A stretch of DNA of 64,000 nt from Acetivibrio sp. MSJd-27 (lineage in GTDB: Bacteria; Bacillota; Clostridia; UMGS1840; HGM11507). Made by a program: the position numbers and the translations under genes. Below are positions 18,484-27,104 of the stretch, in pieces (within the stretch, counting starts at the first letter, position 1; each line of letters starts with the position of its first letter). Where the stretch lies: positions 55,088 through 119,087 of the forward strand of contig NZ_JAHLPV010000006.1 of assembly GCF_018918095.1 (NCBI RefSeq), read 5' to 3'. Below the pieces are notes generated by a model that saw nothing but the letters and a program-made list of their open reading frames with translations, was not told the origin of the DNA and did no database searches.

Positions 18484-18588
18484 TTGAAAAAGAAAATGAA
18501 AGTAAGGCGTATTGTTGCAATGATTATTGTGATTTTGATGCTGTTTAGTACAATTGCTTTCTCGATTCCGCTTTTTTTACAGGGATAA
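18484..18588 (+). CDS. 34-residue single-span membrane peptide
   Basis: TTG 18484 with AGGAG (18469-18473) upstream opens a 34-codon frame ending TAA 18586-18588. The peptide has a strongly basic N terminus (KKKMKVRR) followed by one hydrophobic span (IVAMIIVILMLFSTIAFSIP), so it should sit in the membrane with the N terminus inside. Such short cationic one-span peptides (DUF4044-like in build) are common in Firmicutes and rarely annotated. Function unknown. A 13-bp hairpin follows 62 bp downstream. The good ribosome site and the clean topology are what make me believe it is translated. Confidence 0.5.
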   Translation: MKKKMKVRRIVAMIIVILMLFSTIAFSIPLFLQG

Positions 18589-18650
18589 CAGAAAAAAGTA
18601 TTTACAAGTGCAGTCAAGTGTTGTAAAATATATTTAAATGGGAATGCTAT

Positions 18651-18682
18651 ACATAACAGGGCTTTCAACAGCCCTGTTATGT
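18651..18682 (+). terminator. 13-bp perfect stem-loop after the small peptide gene
   Basis: ACATAACAGGGCT (18651-18663) and AGCCCTGTTATGT (18670-18682) form a perfect stem with a TTCAAC loop, followed by GTTTATAATAAG, a weak U-tract. A smaller inverted repeat TTTACAA/TTGTAAA lies at 18601-18627. The rest of the gap up to 18891 contains only an 8-bp repeat (TTCAGCGG/CCGCTGAA near 18808-18833) and a lone TATAAT at 18868. Confidence 0.6.
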
Positions 18683-18891
18683 GTTTATAATAAGATGAAA
18701 ACGTTTTTACACAAATTGCCTTAAACGCGTTTCAACCTCGAAAGCAGAGGATATTTTTAACAATGTCCGTTATCTTTTTGGGGGCAGGGGAGTTCCGCAT
18801 AACTTTTCAGCGGAAGCTTTAACCCCGCTGAAATCATGGAATGACAAAGCAAATCCTTATTGGAACATATAATGAAATATGAGGTGACACA

Positions 18892-19188
18892 GTGATAACA
18901 AGCAAACAGCGCGTTTATCTGCGCGGATTAGCAAACGGAATTGATGCGCTTTATCAGATTGGAAAGGAAGGCATAACCGAAAATATGCTCACGCAGTTTG
19001 ATAACGCTTTAGAGGCTAGAGAATTAATCAAGATAACGATTTTGAAAAATGCCTTTTTAGATCCTAGGACAACACTCAGTGATTTGGCGAAGTCTCTTGA
19101 AGCAGAACCGGTTTCGGCGGTTGGGCTAAAAATTGTCCTCTACCGCGAATCCAAAAAGAACAAGCAGATCATATTGCCGAAGAAGTAG
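18892..19188 (+). CDS. yhbY: CRS1/YhbY (CRM) domain ribosome-associated RNA-binding protein
   Basis: 98 residues from GTG 18892 (GAGGTGA nine bases upstream). It is a single CRM domain: KQRVYLRGLANGIDALYQIGK at the start, then a basic surface and the VGLKIVLYR strand near the C terminus. YhbY binds pre-50S particles and is thought to help large-subunit assembly. It is followed one base later by the nadD-yqeK gene, matching the common Firmicute order yhbY-nadD-yqeK-rsfS; obgE, often just upstream, is not here. Confidence 0.9.
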   Translation: MITSKQRVYLRGLANGIDALYQIGKEGITENMLTQFDNALEARELIKITILKNAFLDPRTTLSDLAKSLEAEPVSAVGLKIVLYRESKKNKQIILPKK

Positions 19189-19197
19189 GTGAAAGCT

Positions 19198-20361
19198 TTG
19201 AAAAAGGTCGGGATTTTAGGCGGTACCTTTAATCCGGTACACAACGGGCATCTGTTTGTAGCCGAAAAAGTGACAGAATATTATCATTTGGACAAATTAA
19301 TTTTGATTCCCAATGGCAATCCTCCGCACAAGCAAACCGTTTCTGTTTCCGCGGAAGACAGACTGGCTATGCTTGAACTTGCAGCGGCAAACAGAGAAGA
19401 CTTTTTTGTTGACACATATGAGGTAAACGGTCAGGAGTATAGTTATACTTATAATACCCTCGGATATTTGAAAAAAAAATATCCGGATGACAAATTATAT
19501 TTTATCGCCGGAGCGGACAATATAGATGAAATTGCAGGCTGGCGGAGGCCGAAAGATATTTTTCTTCTTGCTGATGTTATTTTTTTTGCGCGTCCGCATT
19601 ATCCGATCAACTGGACGGAGATAGAAAAGCTAAAAAAAGATTTTCATGCTTCTATCGAAGTATTTTCGGTGGATGAAGTTGATATATCTGCAACAGATAT
19701 CCGCAAACGTATAGAGATTGGAAAGCCGATCACAGGATTGGTTCCTCCACAGGTGGAACAATATATAAAGGAGCATCGCCTGTACCAGCCGGAATATATG
19801 CTGTATATGAAGCAGTTAAAGGAATTCCTTTGCCCCGAGCGGTTCCGCCATACGATTGGCGTCGCAAAAATGGCAGAAAAATTGGCTGTACATTATCAAA
19901 TTGATAAAGAAAAGGCCTATTTGGCTGGGCTATTGCATGACTGTGCAAAAAATTTGCCGGAGGATGAACTTCGGAATCTTACAAAGAGAAGCAGCTTTCC
20001 TATTTATGACGGGGAACTCGATAATCCCCAGCTGCTGCACAGCATTGCCGGCAGTGTCATTGCCAAAGAGGTTTTTGAAATAGAGGATAAAGAAATTTTA
20101 TCCGCCATCCGCTATCATACCATTGGCAGAGTTGATATGACGCTTCTGGAAAAAATCATCTATCTGGCTGATCTGATCGAGGAGAACAGGACTTTTGCAT
20201 TGGTTGAGAGGATGAGGACTCTCGCTTTTATCAATTTGGATCAAGCTCTTCTCTTATCGATCGAAAATAATATCAATTATTTAAAGAAAAACGGTTTGAA
20301 CGTTTTAAAGGAATCTTATCATATCAAAGAAAGTTTATTAAACAAAGGGGTGCATCTATGA
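19198..20361 (+). CDS. nadD: Fused nicotinate-nucleotide adenylyltransferase and YqeK-type HD hydrolase
   Basis: About 387 residues in one frame. Residues 1-195 are NadD, with GGTFNPVHNGH at 8-18 and ISATDIRKRI near 163, which adenylate nicotinate mononucleotide in NAD synthesis. From about residue 210 an HD domain follows (RHTIGVAKMAEKL, GLLHDCAKNLP, AIRYHTIGR, LADLIEENR), as in YqeK, the Firmicute symmetrical Ap4A hydrolase. In Bacillus these are two adjacent genes. TTG 19198 (AGG at 19187) is my start; GTG 19189 is also possible. Both active-site sets look complete. The gene overlaps rsfS by ATGA. Confidence 0.92.
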   Translation: MKKVGILGGTFNPVHNGHLFVAEKVTEYYHLDKLILIPNGNPPHKQTVSVSAEDRLAMLELAAANREDFFVDTYEVNGQEYSYTYNTLGYLKKKYPDDKLYFIAGADNIDEIAGWRRPKDIFLLADVIFFARPHYPINWTEIEKLKKDFHASIEVFSVDEVDISATDIRKRIEIGKPITGLVPPQVEQYIKEHRLYQPEYMLYMKQLKEFLCPERFRHTIGVAKMAEKLAVHYQIDKEKAYLAGLLHDCAKNLPEDELRNLTKRSSFPIYDGELDNPQLLHSIAGSVIAKEVFEIEDKEILSAIRYHTIGRVDMTLLEKIIYLADLIEENRTFALVERMRTLAFINLDQALLLSIENNINYLKKNGLNVLKESYHIKESLLNKGVHL

Positions 20362-20714
20362 ATTCGTTGGAAAAAGTAAAAGAGATTGTAAAAATTCTTG
20401 ATTCAAAGAAGGGATATGATATTGACGTTATCGAAATCGGCGATGTAACGGCAATTACTGATTATTTTGTAATTTGCACAGGCAACTCGGAACCGCAGCT
20501 GAAAGCGCTTGCAGACGAAGTCGAATATCAGATGAAAGAAAGAGGGGTCCCTGTTGGCCATATTGAAGGATATGCAACGGCTTCCTGGATTTTGCTGGAT
20601 TATTCGGATGTTATCGTTCATATCTTTCACAAAGAGTCTAGAATGTATTACAGTCTGGAACGACTTTGGACAGATGCCAAAAAAGTAGACGTATCCGAAT
20701 GGATCAGTGAGTAG
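20358..20714 (+). CDS. rsfS: Ribosome silencing factor
   Basis: 118 residues, the typical RsfS/Iojap length. Conserved TDYFVICTGNS (residues 33-43) and GYATASWILLDYSDVIVHIF (75-94) are present. RsfS binds L14 on the 50S subunit and blocks 70S formation when nutrients are scarce. ATG 20358 overlaps the nadD-yqeK stop, so the two are coupled. Confidence 0.95.
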   Translation: MNSLEKVKEIVKILDSKKGYDIDVIEIGDVTAITDYFVICTGNSEPQLKALADEVEYQMKERGVPVGHIEGYATASWILLDYSDVIVHIFHKESRMYYSLERLWTDAKKVDVSEWISE

Positions 20715-20751
20715 ATGTCAAGAAAAGCACGAAAGAGGAGTATAAAAACAA

Positions 20752-23157
20752 ATGAACTACAATTTTTCAGAAATAGAGAAGAAATGGCAGAATATCTGGG
20801 ACGAAAAAGAAACGTTTAAAGCGACCGACGATTATACAAAACCAAAATTTTATGCTTTGGTTGAATTTCCTTATCCATCCGGACAAGGACTTCATGTAGG
20901 GCATCCCAGATCCTATACCGCACTCGATATTGTGGCAAGAAAGAGAAGACTGGAAGGCTATAACGTATTGTATCCAATGGGCTGGGATGCTTTTGGACTT
21001 CCGACAGAAAACTATGCCATAAAAAATAAGATTCATCCAAAAAAAGTGACAGAGGATAATATTGCTAACTTTAAAAGACAGTTAAAGTCTCTCGGTTTTT
21101 CTTTTGACTGGTCGAGAGAAATCAATACAACCGATCCGGAATACTACAAATGGACTCAGTGGATTTTTTTGAAATTATTTGAAAAAGGCTTGGCCTATAA
21201 AAAAGAAATGGCGGTCAATTGGTGTACCTCCTGTAAGGTAGTGCTTGCCAATGAGGAAGTTGTGAATGGGGTCTGTGAACGCTGCGGCAGTGAGGTTGTA
21301 CGCAAAGTAAAAAGCCAATGGATGCTGAAAATCACCGAGTATGCAGAGCGGTTGATTCAGGATTTGGACGATGTTGACTATATTGAACGAGTTAAGGTAC
21401 AGCAGAAAAACTGGATCGGAAAATCCATCGGAGCGGAAGTGGATTTTGAAACAACTGCCAAAGACAAACTGCGCGTCTTTACCACACGGCCGGATACACT
21501 ATTTGGGGCTACATATATGGTTATCTCGCCGGAGCACCCGTATATTGAAAAGTGGAAAGAGCAGATAACAAACTATACTGCATTGATCGAGTACCGGAAT
21601 CAGGCAATGAAAAAATCTGATTTTGAACGCACGGAGCTGGCAAAAGATAAAACCGGTGTTTGTATCGAAGGCGTTTCCGCAATCAATCCTTTAACCGGAA
21701 CCCATATTCCGATCTATGTATCAGATTATGTTTTGATGTCCTACGGTACCGGTGCAATTATGGCAGTTCCGGCTCACGATACCCGCGACTGGGAATTTGC
21801 GAAGAAATTTAATCTGCCGATTATAGAAGTTGTCGCAGGCGGTAACGTGCAGGAAGAAGCTTTTACAGATGTGGCGACAGGGAAACTTGTAAATTCCGGA
21901 TTTTTAGATGGTTTGGAAGTCAAGGATGCAAAGGAAGCGATTATAAAATGGCTGGAAGAACACAAAATCGGAGAAAAGAAAATAAACTATAAACTGCGTG
22001 ATTGGGTATTCTCACGGCAGCGTTACTGGGGAGAGCCGATTCCGATTATCCACTGTGAGCATTGCGGTGCAGTACCGCTGAAAGAGGAAGAACTTCCTTT
22101 GACATTGCCGGATGTAGATTCCTATGAACCGACCGAAACCGGAGAATCTCCGCTTGCCAAAATGGATGATTGGGTCAATGTTCCTTGTCCGAAATGCGGA
22201 AAGCCCGCAAAAAGGGAAACCGACACAATGCCGCAATGGGCTGGATCTTCCTGGTATTTCCTGCGTTATACGGATCCACACAATGATGAGGAATTTGCCT
22301 CAAAAGAAGCATTGGAATATTGGACTCCCGTAGATTGGTATAATGGCGGTATGGAGCATACGACATTGCATTTGCTCTATTCCCGTTTCTGGCATAAATT
22401 CTTGTATGATATCGGCGTTGTCCCCACAAAAGAACCTTACGCAAAGCGTACATCCCATGGGATGATACTTGGTGAGAACGGCGAGAAAATGTCTAAATCC
22501 AGGGGAAATGTGGTCAATCCGGATGATATTGTAAGAGATTACGGTGCGGATACGATGCGTCTTTATGAGATGTTTATCGGGGACTTTGAAAAATCCGCTC
22601 CTTGGAGTGCCGCGGGAATCAAGGGATGCAGCCGTTTTCTGGAACGAATTTGGGCGCTTTTGGAATGTGTGAAGGATGGGGAAGAATATCAGCCCAATTT
22701 GGAAAAATCATTCCACAAGACCATCAAGAAGGTAACGGAAGATATTGAAAACCTGAAATTTAATACAGCAATTGCTGCAATCATGTCCCTGTTGAATGAA
22801 ATAAATAAAGCCGGAAAAATTACAAAAGGAGAGTTGCGGAATTTGCTGATTTTAGTTAATCCATTTGCACCGCATATCACGGAAGAAATGTGGCAGATAT
22901 CCGGTTTTTCCGGCATGTTGAATGAAGCAAAGTGGCCGGTGTTTGACGAAGCAAAAACCATTGACAGTGAAATCGAAGTAGCCGTTCAGATTAACGGTAA
23001 AGTACGCGATAAAATAGTTGTGTCAAAGGATATTTCCAAGGAAGAGATTGAGGCTGTCGCCTTGGCGAGAGAAGCCGTGAAGTCCTATACCGATGGAAAA
23101 ACGATTGTCAAAGTGATTTATGTCCCCGGCAAACTGTTTAATATTGTTGTAAAGTAG
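20752..23157 (+). CDS. leuS: Leucine--tRNA ligase
   Basis: 801 residues. Class I signatures HVGH (48-51) and KMSKS (about 578-582, in [10 protein letters not shown]) are intact; the CP1 editing domain lies between them with the conserved Thr-rich strand [14 protein letters not shown], and a zinc-type cluster ([19 protein letters not shown]) sits near residues 160-185. It charges tRNA-Leu. AGGAG stands eleven bases before the ATG. No T-box leader is present in the 37-bp gap, so it is probably read from the yhbY-side promoter. Confidence 0.97.
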   Translation: MNYNFSEIEKKWQNIWDEKETFKATDDYTKPKFYALVEFPYPSGQGLHVGHPRSYTALDIVARKRRLEGYNVLYPMGWDAFGLPTENYAIKNKIHPKKVTEDNIANFKRQLKSLGFSFDWSREINTTDPEYYKWTQWIFLKLFEKGLAYKKEMAVNWCTSCKVVLANEEVVNGVCERCGSEVVRKVKSQWMLKITEYAERLIQDLDDVDYIERVKVQQKNWIGKSIGAEVDFETTAKDKLRVFTTRPDTLFGATYMVISPEHPYIEKWKEQITNYTALIEYRNQAMKKSDFERTELAKDKTGVCIEGVSAINPLTGTHIPIYVSDYVLMSYGTGAIMAVPAHDTRDWEFAKKFNLPIIEVVAGGNVQEEAFTDVATGKLVNSGFLDGLEVKDAKEAIIKWLEEHKIGEKKINYKLRDWVFSRQRYWGEPIPIIHCEHCGAVPLKEEELPLTLPDVDSYEPTETGESPLAKMDDWVNVPCPKCGKPAKRETDTMPQWAGSSWYFLRYTDPHNDEEFASKEALEYWTPVDWYNGGMEHTTLHLLYSRFWHKFLYDIGVVPTKEPYAKRTSHGMILGENGEKMSKSRGNVVNPDDIVRDYGADTMRLYEMFIGDFEKSAPWSAAGIKGCSRFLERIWALLECVKDGEEYQPNLEKSFHKTIKKVTEDIENLKFNTAIAAIMSLLNEINKAGKITKGELRNLLILVNPFAPHITEEMWQISGFSGMLNEAKWPVFDEAKTIDSEIEVAVQINGKVRDKIVVSKDISKEEIEAVALAREAVKSYTDGKTIVKVIYVPGKLFNIVVK

Positions 23158-23169
23158 TTGGGAGAAATC

Positions 23170-23577
23170 ATGAGAATTGTTGGAATTGATTATGGCGATG
23201 TGCGAACAGGAGTAGCTGTTTCCGATGAAATGAAATTTCTTGCGCAGGGGATTGGCACGGTTCAGAATACAGGAATTGACGATGCTGTCAAAAAAGTATT
23301 GGAAGCTGTTAAAGAATATGATATTGAAAAATTTATTGTCGGCTATCCCAAAAATATGAATGGTACCATAGGGGAACGCTGTGAAAAGGCAAAAAAATTC
23401 AGTGAAAAACTGAAAAACAAAACCAATCTTCCGGTTATCCTATGGGATGAACGGCTGACGACAGTCAGCGCGCACCGTGTGCTTTCGGAAAACAATGTCA
23501 GAGGCAAAAAGAGAAAAAATATTGTTGATACCGTTTCTGCGGTATTTATATTACAGGGCTATCTGGATAGTCTTTAA
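23170..23577 (+). CDS. ruvX: Putative pre-16S rRNA nuclease / Holliday junction resolvase-like protein
   Basis: 135 residues, RNase H fold. The acidic active-site positions are visible as GIDYGDVRTGVAVSD at the start, WDERLTTVSA near residue 94 and KNIVDTVSAVFILQGYLD at the C terminus. YqgF of E. coli matures 16S rRNA; the older name is RuvX. ATG 23170 has GGGAG six bases before it and begins 12 bases after the leuS stop. Confidence 0.93.
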   Translation: MRIVGIDYGDVRTGVAVSDEMKFLAQGIGTVQNTGIDDAVKKVLEAVKEYDIEKFIVGYPKNMNGTIGERCEKAKKFSEKLKNKTNLPVILWDERLTTVSAHRVLSENNVRGKKRKNIVDTVSAVFILQGYLDSL

Positions 23578-23591
23578 AGGAGGATTTTTCT

Positions 23592-23861
23592 ATGGATGAA
23601 AATATTATTGTCCTTTATGATGAGGATAACAATCCAATTGAATTTGAGATCATTGATGTGTTTGAGCTGAATGACAATGTCTATGCCGCAGTCACGGAAT
23701 CACTGGATGTTGATGAAGATGAGACAGTGGAAGTTTCCATGCTGAAGGTAATCGAAAAGGATGGGGAAGAAGTCTTTTCTTTTATCGAGGATGAACAGGA
23801 AGAGATGAAAGCTTACAATGAGCTTCTGCGCAGAGATGAAGAAGAAGCAATCGAATCCTGA
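23592..23861 (+). CDS. DUF1292 (YrzB-like) acidic protein
   Basis: 89 residues, strongly acidic, with the DUF1292 opening IIVLYDEDNNPIEFEIIDVF and the middle block VYAAVTESLDVDEDETVEVSML. Bacillus YrzB follows yrrK (ruvX) in the same way, and the order here is the same. Function unknown. AAAGGAGG precedes ATG 23592. A strong terminator closes the operon 43 bp later. Confidence 0.9.
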   Translation: MDENIIVLYDEDNNPIEFEIIDVFELNDNVYAAVTESLDVDEDETVEVSMLKVIEKDGEEVFSFIEDEQEEMKAYNELLRRDEEEAIES

Positions 23862-23904
23862 CCGCATGCGGAGGTAGAAAATATTTCGTAAGAAGGTTAT
23901 AAAA

Positions 23905-23938
23905 AAGGGCTGTATTAAAAAATACGGCCCTTCCTTTC
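23905..23938 (+). terminator. Intrinsic terminator after the DUF1292 gene
   Basis: AAGGGCTGTATT (23905-23916) pairs with AATACGGCCCTT (23921-23932) over 12 bp with one G-U, loop AAAA, then CCTTTC. It ends the yhbY-to-DUF1292 transcript. Confidence 0.85.
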
Positions 23939-23952
23939 GATGGAGATTATTT

Positions 23953-24780
23953 ATGAAAATTATTGTAGTTTTGTTAGGGCTGATAGGATGCATAGCTCTT
24001 CTTATCTGGTTTTTATATGATCAGAACAATAGGCTTTGCGTCAGTGAGCATTCCATACATTCTGAAAAATTAAATGCATCTTTTTCTGCTGTTCATCTCT
24101 CTGATCTGCATAATAAATCTTTTGGCAGACAGAATAAAAAATTGCTGGAAAAAGTCAGAGAATTAAAGCCAGACGTTATTTTTTATACAGGAGATGTCAT
24201 TTATAAGCGCTCTAAGTATTATCAGACCGGTATTCGGTTTTTATACGACGCAAATCAGATCGCACCTGTTTATATGATTTTGGGAAATCACGAGTGTGAA
24301 TATCCGTATAGGGAAGAGGTTATTCGCAAAATTCGCGAAACCGGCGTCCATCTGCTGATAAATCAGACCTTAAGCATCTCTGTCAAAGGAAATACAATTC
24401 CGCTTTTAGGGATGGCGGAACGTCTGATTACAAAACAAGAAGTAAAACAAATTGCAGAGAGTTTTGAGAGAGAAAGGGCATATAAGATCCTTTTATCGCA
24501 TTTTCCTCACTATTTTTCTCACTTTCGGCAGATTCAGTATAAAGACTATAAAATAGATCTCATTTTATGCGGACACACGCATGGTGCACAGATCATCCTT
24601 CCCTTGATTGGAGGAATCTGTGCACCTCAGCAGGGTTTCTTTCCAAAATATTATCGCGATATGTATGAGGAAAATGATACAAAAATGATTGTATCCCGTG
24701 GACTGGGAAAAAGCATTTTCCCATTTCGGATCTTCAATCGTCCGGAAATTATTCAAATTCACTTTGAAGCAAAAAAATGA
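23953..24780 (+). CDS. Membrane-anchored calcineurin-type metallophosphoesterase (YkuE/YaeI-like)
   Basis: 275 residues. An N-terminal hydrophobic segment (residues 1-22) anchors it, with the enzyme domain probably outside. Metal-binding motifs appear in order: DLHN (about 51-54), GDV (76-78), GNHE (101-104), a histidine in LLSHFPHY (178-185) and GHTHG (203-207). Relatives such as YaeI cleave UDP-diacylglucosamine or act on other membrane or cell-wall phosphoesters; the substrate here cannot be told. GGAG is nine bases before the ATG. It stands alone between a terminator and the convergent small gene at 24909. Confidence 0.87.
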   Translation: MKIIVVLLGLIGCIALLIWFLYDQNNRLCVSEHSIHSEKLNASFSAVHLSDLHNKSFGRQNKKLLEKVRELKPDVIFYTGDVIYKRSKYYQTGIRFLYDANQIAPVYMILGNHECEYPYREEVIRKIRETGVHLLINQTLSISVKGNTIPLLGMAERLITKQEVKQIAESFERERAYKILLSHFPHYFSHFRQIQYKDYKIDLILCGHTHGAQIILPLIGGICAPQQGFFPKYYRDMYEENDTKMIVSRGLGKSIFPFRIFNRPEIIQIHFEAKK

Positions 24781-24908
24781 GGCTTTTGTTATTTTCTTAT
24801 AATTTTTAAATTTTCTATATTATAAGAAATTCTTATATCTTAATTTTGATATAAGGATTTCTGCATCAGCAAGTTTTATTTGAAAATAAATTACAAAGGA
24901 GCTTACTG

Positions 24909-25094
24909 CTATTTTACACTATATTTTTTATCTATGACACGCAGCAGTTTATAAACAAATTGCCCAATGACACCGCATGATCCTGCGAAAACAAGCACTT
25001 TCCACAATATAAAGCCTTGAAGTAATGTAATTCCTAAGAATAAGCCAGTGGCAATGCTCATCAGTGCAACCAAGAGCTTGAGTACTGTTTTCAT
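24909..25094 (-). CDS. Small two-span membrane protein of unknown function
   Basis: 61 residues from ATG 25094, preceded by AAGGAGG with six bases spacing; a TTG three bases earlier is too close to that site. Two hydrophobic segments (LLVALMSIATGLFLGITLL and ILWKVLVFAGSCGVIGQFV) are followed by a basic tail. No family is recognised. It is insulated from the tRNA-Ser gene upstream by a long terminator at 25136-25173. No promoter was found in the 40 bp between that terminator and the start. Confidence 0.6.
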   Translation of the reverse strand: MKTVLKLLVALMSIATGLFLGITLLQGFILWKVLVFAGSCGVIGQFVYKLLRVIDKKYSVK

Positions 25095-25135
25095 CAAAAT
25101 TCCTCCTTCAGTTTATATCAACTTGATTAAAAAAG

Positions 25136-25173
25136 TAAGGACTTCAATTTTTCTAGAAAAATTGAAGTCCTTA
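25136..25173 (-). terminator. Long terminator hairpin after tRNA-Ser
   Basis: A near-perfect palindrome of 17 bp arms (AAGGACTTCAATTTTT and its complement) around CTAG, followed on the minus strand by CTTTTTT. It ends transcription of the tRNA-Ser gene before the small membrane protein. Confidence 0.85.
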
Positions 25174-25175
25174 TT

Positions 25176-25266
25176 TGGCGGAGAGAGAGGGATTCGAACC
25201 CTCGAACGAGTTTCCCCGTTACACGAGTTCCAGTCGTGCGCCTTCGACCAGCTCAGCCATCTCTCC
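25176..25266 (-). tRNA. tRNA-Ser (anticodon GGA)
   Basis: Minus strand. Acceptor arms GGAGAGA and TCTCTCC, discriminator G and encoded CCA. The anticodon arm CACGA-CTGGAAC-TCGTG gives anticodon GGA, reading UCC/UCU. A long variable arm (about 17 nt, from TAACGGGG to the AACTCGTT side) and GGTTCGAATCC in the T arm confirm a class II serine tRNA of 91 nt including CCA. Confidence 0.97.
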
Positions 25267-25277
25267 ACAACGATTAT

Positions 25278-25306
25278 ATTATAACAGACTTTATAATACT
25301 TGTCAA
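25278..25306 (-). promoter_or_regulatory. Consensus promoter for tRNA-Ser
   Basis: On the minus strand TTGACA (25306-25301), 17 bp, TATAAT (25283-25278): both hexamers are perfect, as expected for a stable RNA gene, and the tRNA begins 11 bp further on. Confidence 0.9.
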
Positions 25307-25346
25307 CAATTAAATTTAAAAATATAATAAAACAAATAAATATGTT

Positions 25347-25388
25347 AAAAATCCGAAACGATCTCCAATAGGAAATAATTTCGGATTT
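25347..25388 (-). terminator. Terminator after tRNA-Lys
   Basis: AAATCCGAAA and TTTCGGATTT arms (25379-25388 and 25349-25358) with a 20-nt loop, followed on the minus strand by TTTAACA. It lies six bases beyond the tRNA-Lys CCA. Confidence 0.75.
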
Positions 25389-25394
25389 AACATC

Positions 25395-25470
25395 TGGTGC
25401 ACCTTTAGGGACTCGAACCCTAGGCCCACTGATTAAGAGTCAGTTGCTCTACCAACTGAGCTAAAGGTGC
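25395..25470 (-). tRNA. tRNA-Lys (anticodon CTT)
   Basis: Minus strand, 76 nt with encoded CCA. Acceptor GCACCTT/AAGGTGC, D arm AGCTCAGTTGGTAGAGC, anticodon arm ACTGA-CTCTTAA-TCAGT giving anticodon CTT (codon AAG), T arm GGGTTCGAGTCCC. Confidence 0.97.
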
Positions 25471-25491
25471 ATTTGTTTTCCAACAAAAAGA

Positions 25492-25520
25492 ATTATAGCA
25501 CAAATTATTTTGTTTGTAAA
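25492..25520 (-). promoter_or_regulatory. Promoter for tRNA-Lys
   Basis: Minus strand TTTACA (25520-25515), 17 bp, TATAAT (25497-25492), 21 bp before the mature tRNA 5' end. Confidence 0.8.
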
Positions 25521-25569
25521 GATGTTTTGTTAAATAAATTTTTTCTAATGTTTTTTCCCAAGCTTTCCC

Positions 25570-25598
25570 TTTACTTTTTCTTTAGATTATTATATAAT
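25570..25598 (+). promoter_or_regulatory. Promoter of the metF-metH operon
   Basis: TTTACT (25570-25575), 17 bp, TATAAT (25593-25598), followed by a 67-nt leader. No SAM-I, SAM-II or T-box elements were recognised in this short leader. Confidence 0.6.
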
Positions 25599-25671
25599 AA
25601 TTTTAATTATTTTTACAAAAGCATATTTAAAGTGTGGTTTTTCACCTATAAACGGAAAGGGGCTGTTAAGC

Positions 25672-26505
25672 TTGACAAGATCTTATGAAATTTCTTTTGA
25701 AATATTTCCTCCTAAAAAAACGTCTTCCATAGAAACGGTTTATGATGCCATTAAAAATCTTGCTCAGATGAACCCGGACTTTATTAGCGTTACTTACGGA
25801 GCAGGGGGGAGCAGGCAGAGTAATAAAACTTGCGAGCTGGCTTCTCTGGTGAAAAACAAACATCATATCAAGGCGATTGCGCATTTGACTTGTATTAATT
25901 CCACTAAAGATCAGGTTTCGGAAATCTTGACAGATTTAAAAGCCCACGGAATTGAAAATATTCTTGCTCTTCGCGGAGATCGGAATCCAGATATGGAAGA
26001 AACAAAGGATTTTAAATATGCATATGAACTGGTTCAATATATAAAAGAAAACGGCAATTTTCATCTCTATGGAGCATGCTATCCAGAGGCTCATCCCGAA
26101 TGTGAAAGTTATGAAAAAGATTTGCTTCATCTGAAGCATAAAGTAGAGCTCGGAGTCGAGCATCTGATTACTCAATTGTTTTTTGACAATGAAATTTTTT
26201 ATCGTTTTTTGAACGATATCAGAAAATTGGGGATCCATCAACCTGTTCATGCGGGAATTATGCCTGTGACCAATTTAAAGCAGATTCTGAGAATGACTGG
26301 TATGTGCGGCGCATCAATTCCCGGAAAACTTTCTAAAGTACTCAGTCAGTATTTTAATGATGATGAGGGGCTTTATAAAGCAGGTTTGGATTACGCAGTA
26401 GAACAAATCAACGATCTGATTGCACATGGCATAGACGGAATCCATTTATATACAATGAATAATCCGAAAGTTGCAAGTTATATTATAGAAAATATAGACA
26501 AATGA
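25672..26505 (+). CDS. metF: Methylenetetrahydrofolate reductase
   Basis: 277 residues, FAD-dependent TIM barrel. Family blocks are SFEIFPPK (near residue 8), FISVTYGAGG (37-46), LALRGD (100-105) and a glutamine-bearing QLFFDN (166-171). It reduces 5,10-methylene-THF to 5-methyl-THF, the methyl donor for MetH encoded two genes downstream. The start is TTG 25672 with AAAGGGG upstream. The stop overlaps the next start (ATGA). Confidence 0.94.
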   Translation: MTRSYEISFEIFPPKKTSSIETVYDAIKNLAQMNPDFISVTYGAGGSRQSNKTCELASLVKNKHHIKAIAHLTCINSTKDQVSEILTDLKAHGIENILALRGDRNPDMEETKDFKYAYELVQYIKENGNFHLYGACYPEAHPECESYEKDLLHLKHKVELGVEHLITQLFFDNEIFYRFLNDIRKLGIHQPVHAGIMPVTNLKQILRMTGMCGASIPGKLSKVLSQYFNDDEGLYKAGLDYAVEQINDLIAHGIDGIHLYTMNNPKVASYIIENIDK

Positions 26506-27104
26506 TAGAAAAGAAAATAGATTATCGCAGAGTCTTAGACTTTTTGGAACATAAAAATTCAAAGATTCCAGACAATTTGGAATTATTGATAAAGGAAGTT
26601 ATCAAGGAGATAATTGAAATTGGCCAAGTAAAGTTTTGTCATCTGACAGTAGATAGAAATTTGGTGCCAGATGAACAAATTAAAAAAAACATTTTATTTG
26701 TCCTCACATTAGGTGCGGCAGTTGATAACAGAATACTGTATTATGAGAAAACTTATGTGACCAAGGCAATTATTGCGGATGCTGCCGCAAATGTAATGAT
26801 GGAAAATGCTATTGAGCAATTAGAAAAGTATCTTCAAAATCTATATGAAACAGATACTTTCTATCTTACGGAGATTATGTGTCCCGGCAATCAGGACATT
26901 CCACTGGAATGGAATAAGCGGATAGTAGATATACTGGATGCTCAAAAAAGAATTGGAGTCCACATAACCGAGCACTATGGCCTTTTGCCCCAAAAGTCAG
27001 TGGTCGGATTTTTCGGTGTAACAGAGCATCAAATCTGCAAAAAAGGTGTAAAGTGCGAAAATTGTACTGCAAACTGTAAATTCAGAAAGAAGAGTGTAAA
27101 GTGA
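26502..27104 (+). CDS. Stand-alone cobalamin methionine synthase activation-domain protein
   Basis: 200 residues, matching the MetH reactivation (AdoMet-binding) domain in stretches such as ITEHYGLLPQKSVVGFFGV near residue 155, where the family has the PxKSVxGF loop. A C-terminal cysteine cluster (CKKGVKCENCTANCKFR, four Cys) is an addition that could hold a metal or Fe-S centre. In E. coli this function is the fourth domain of MetH; here it is a separate gene overlapping metF (ATGA) and metH (GTGA). Expected role: reductive methylation of inactivated cob(II)alamin on the partner MetH. Confidence 0.8.
   Translation: MIEKKIDYRRVLDFLEHKNSKIPDNLELLIKEVIKEIIEIGQVKFCHLTVDRNLVPDEQIKKNILFVLTLGAAVDNRILYYEKTYVTKAIIADAAANVMMENAIEQLEKYLQNLYETDTFYLTEIMCPGNQDIPLEWNKRIVDILDAQKRIGVHITEHYGLLPQKSVVGFFGVTEHQICKKGVKCENCTANCKFRKKSVK

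Noticed and set aside
18453..18668. 71-residue minus-strand frame over the small peptide gene
   Set aside because: No ribosome site; it is the antisense of the 34-codon ORF and its hairpin.
18696..18711. cre-like sequence TGAAAACGTTTTTACA
   Set aside because: Close to the CcpA consensus, but the last pair is off and no promoter is placed next to it; a similar string near 4605 also lacks context.
25599..25671. SAM or cobalamin riboswitch before metF
   Set aside because: Leader is only about 67 nt and shows none of the conserved cores.
25467..25688. 73-residue plus-strand frame before metF
   Set aside because: AT-rich low-complexity sequence across the tRNA-Lys promoter and the metF promoter; no ribosome site.
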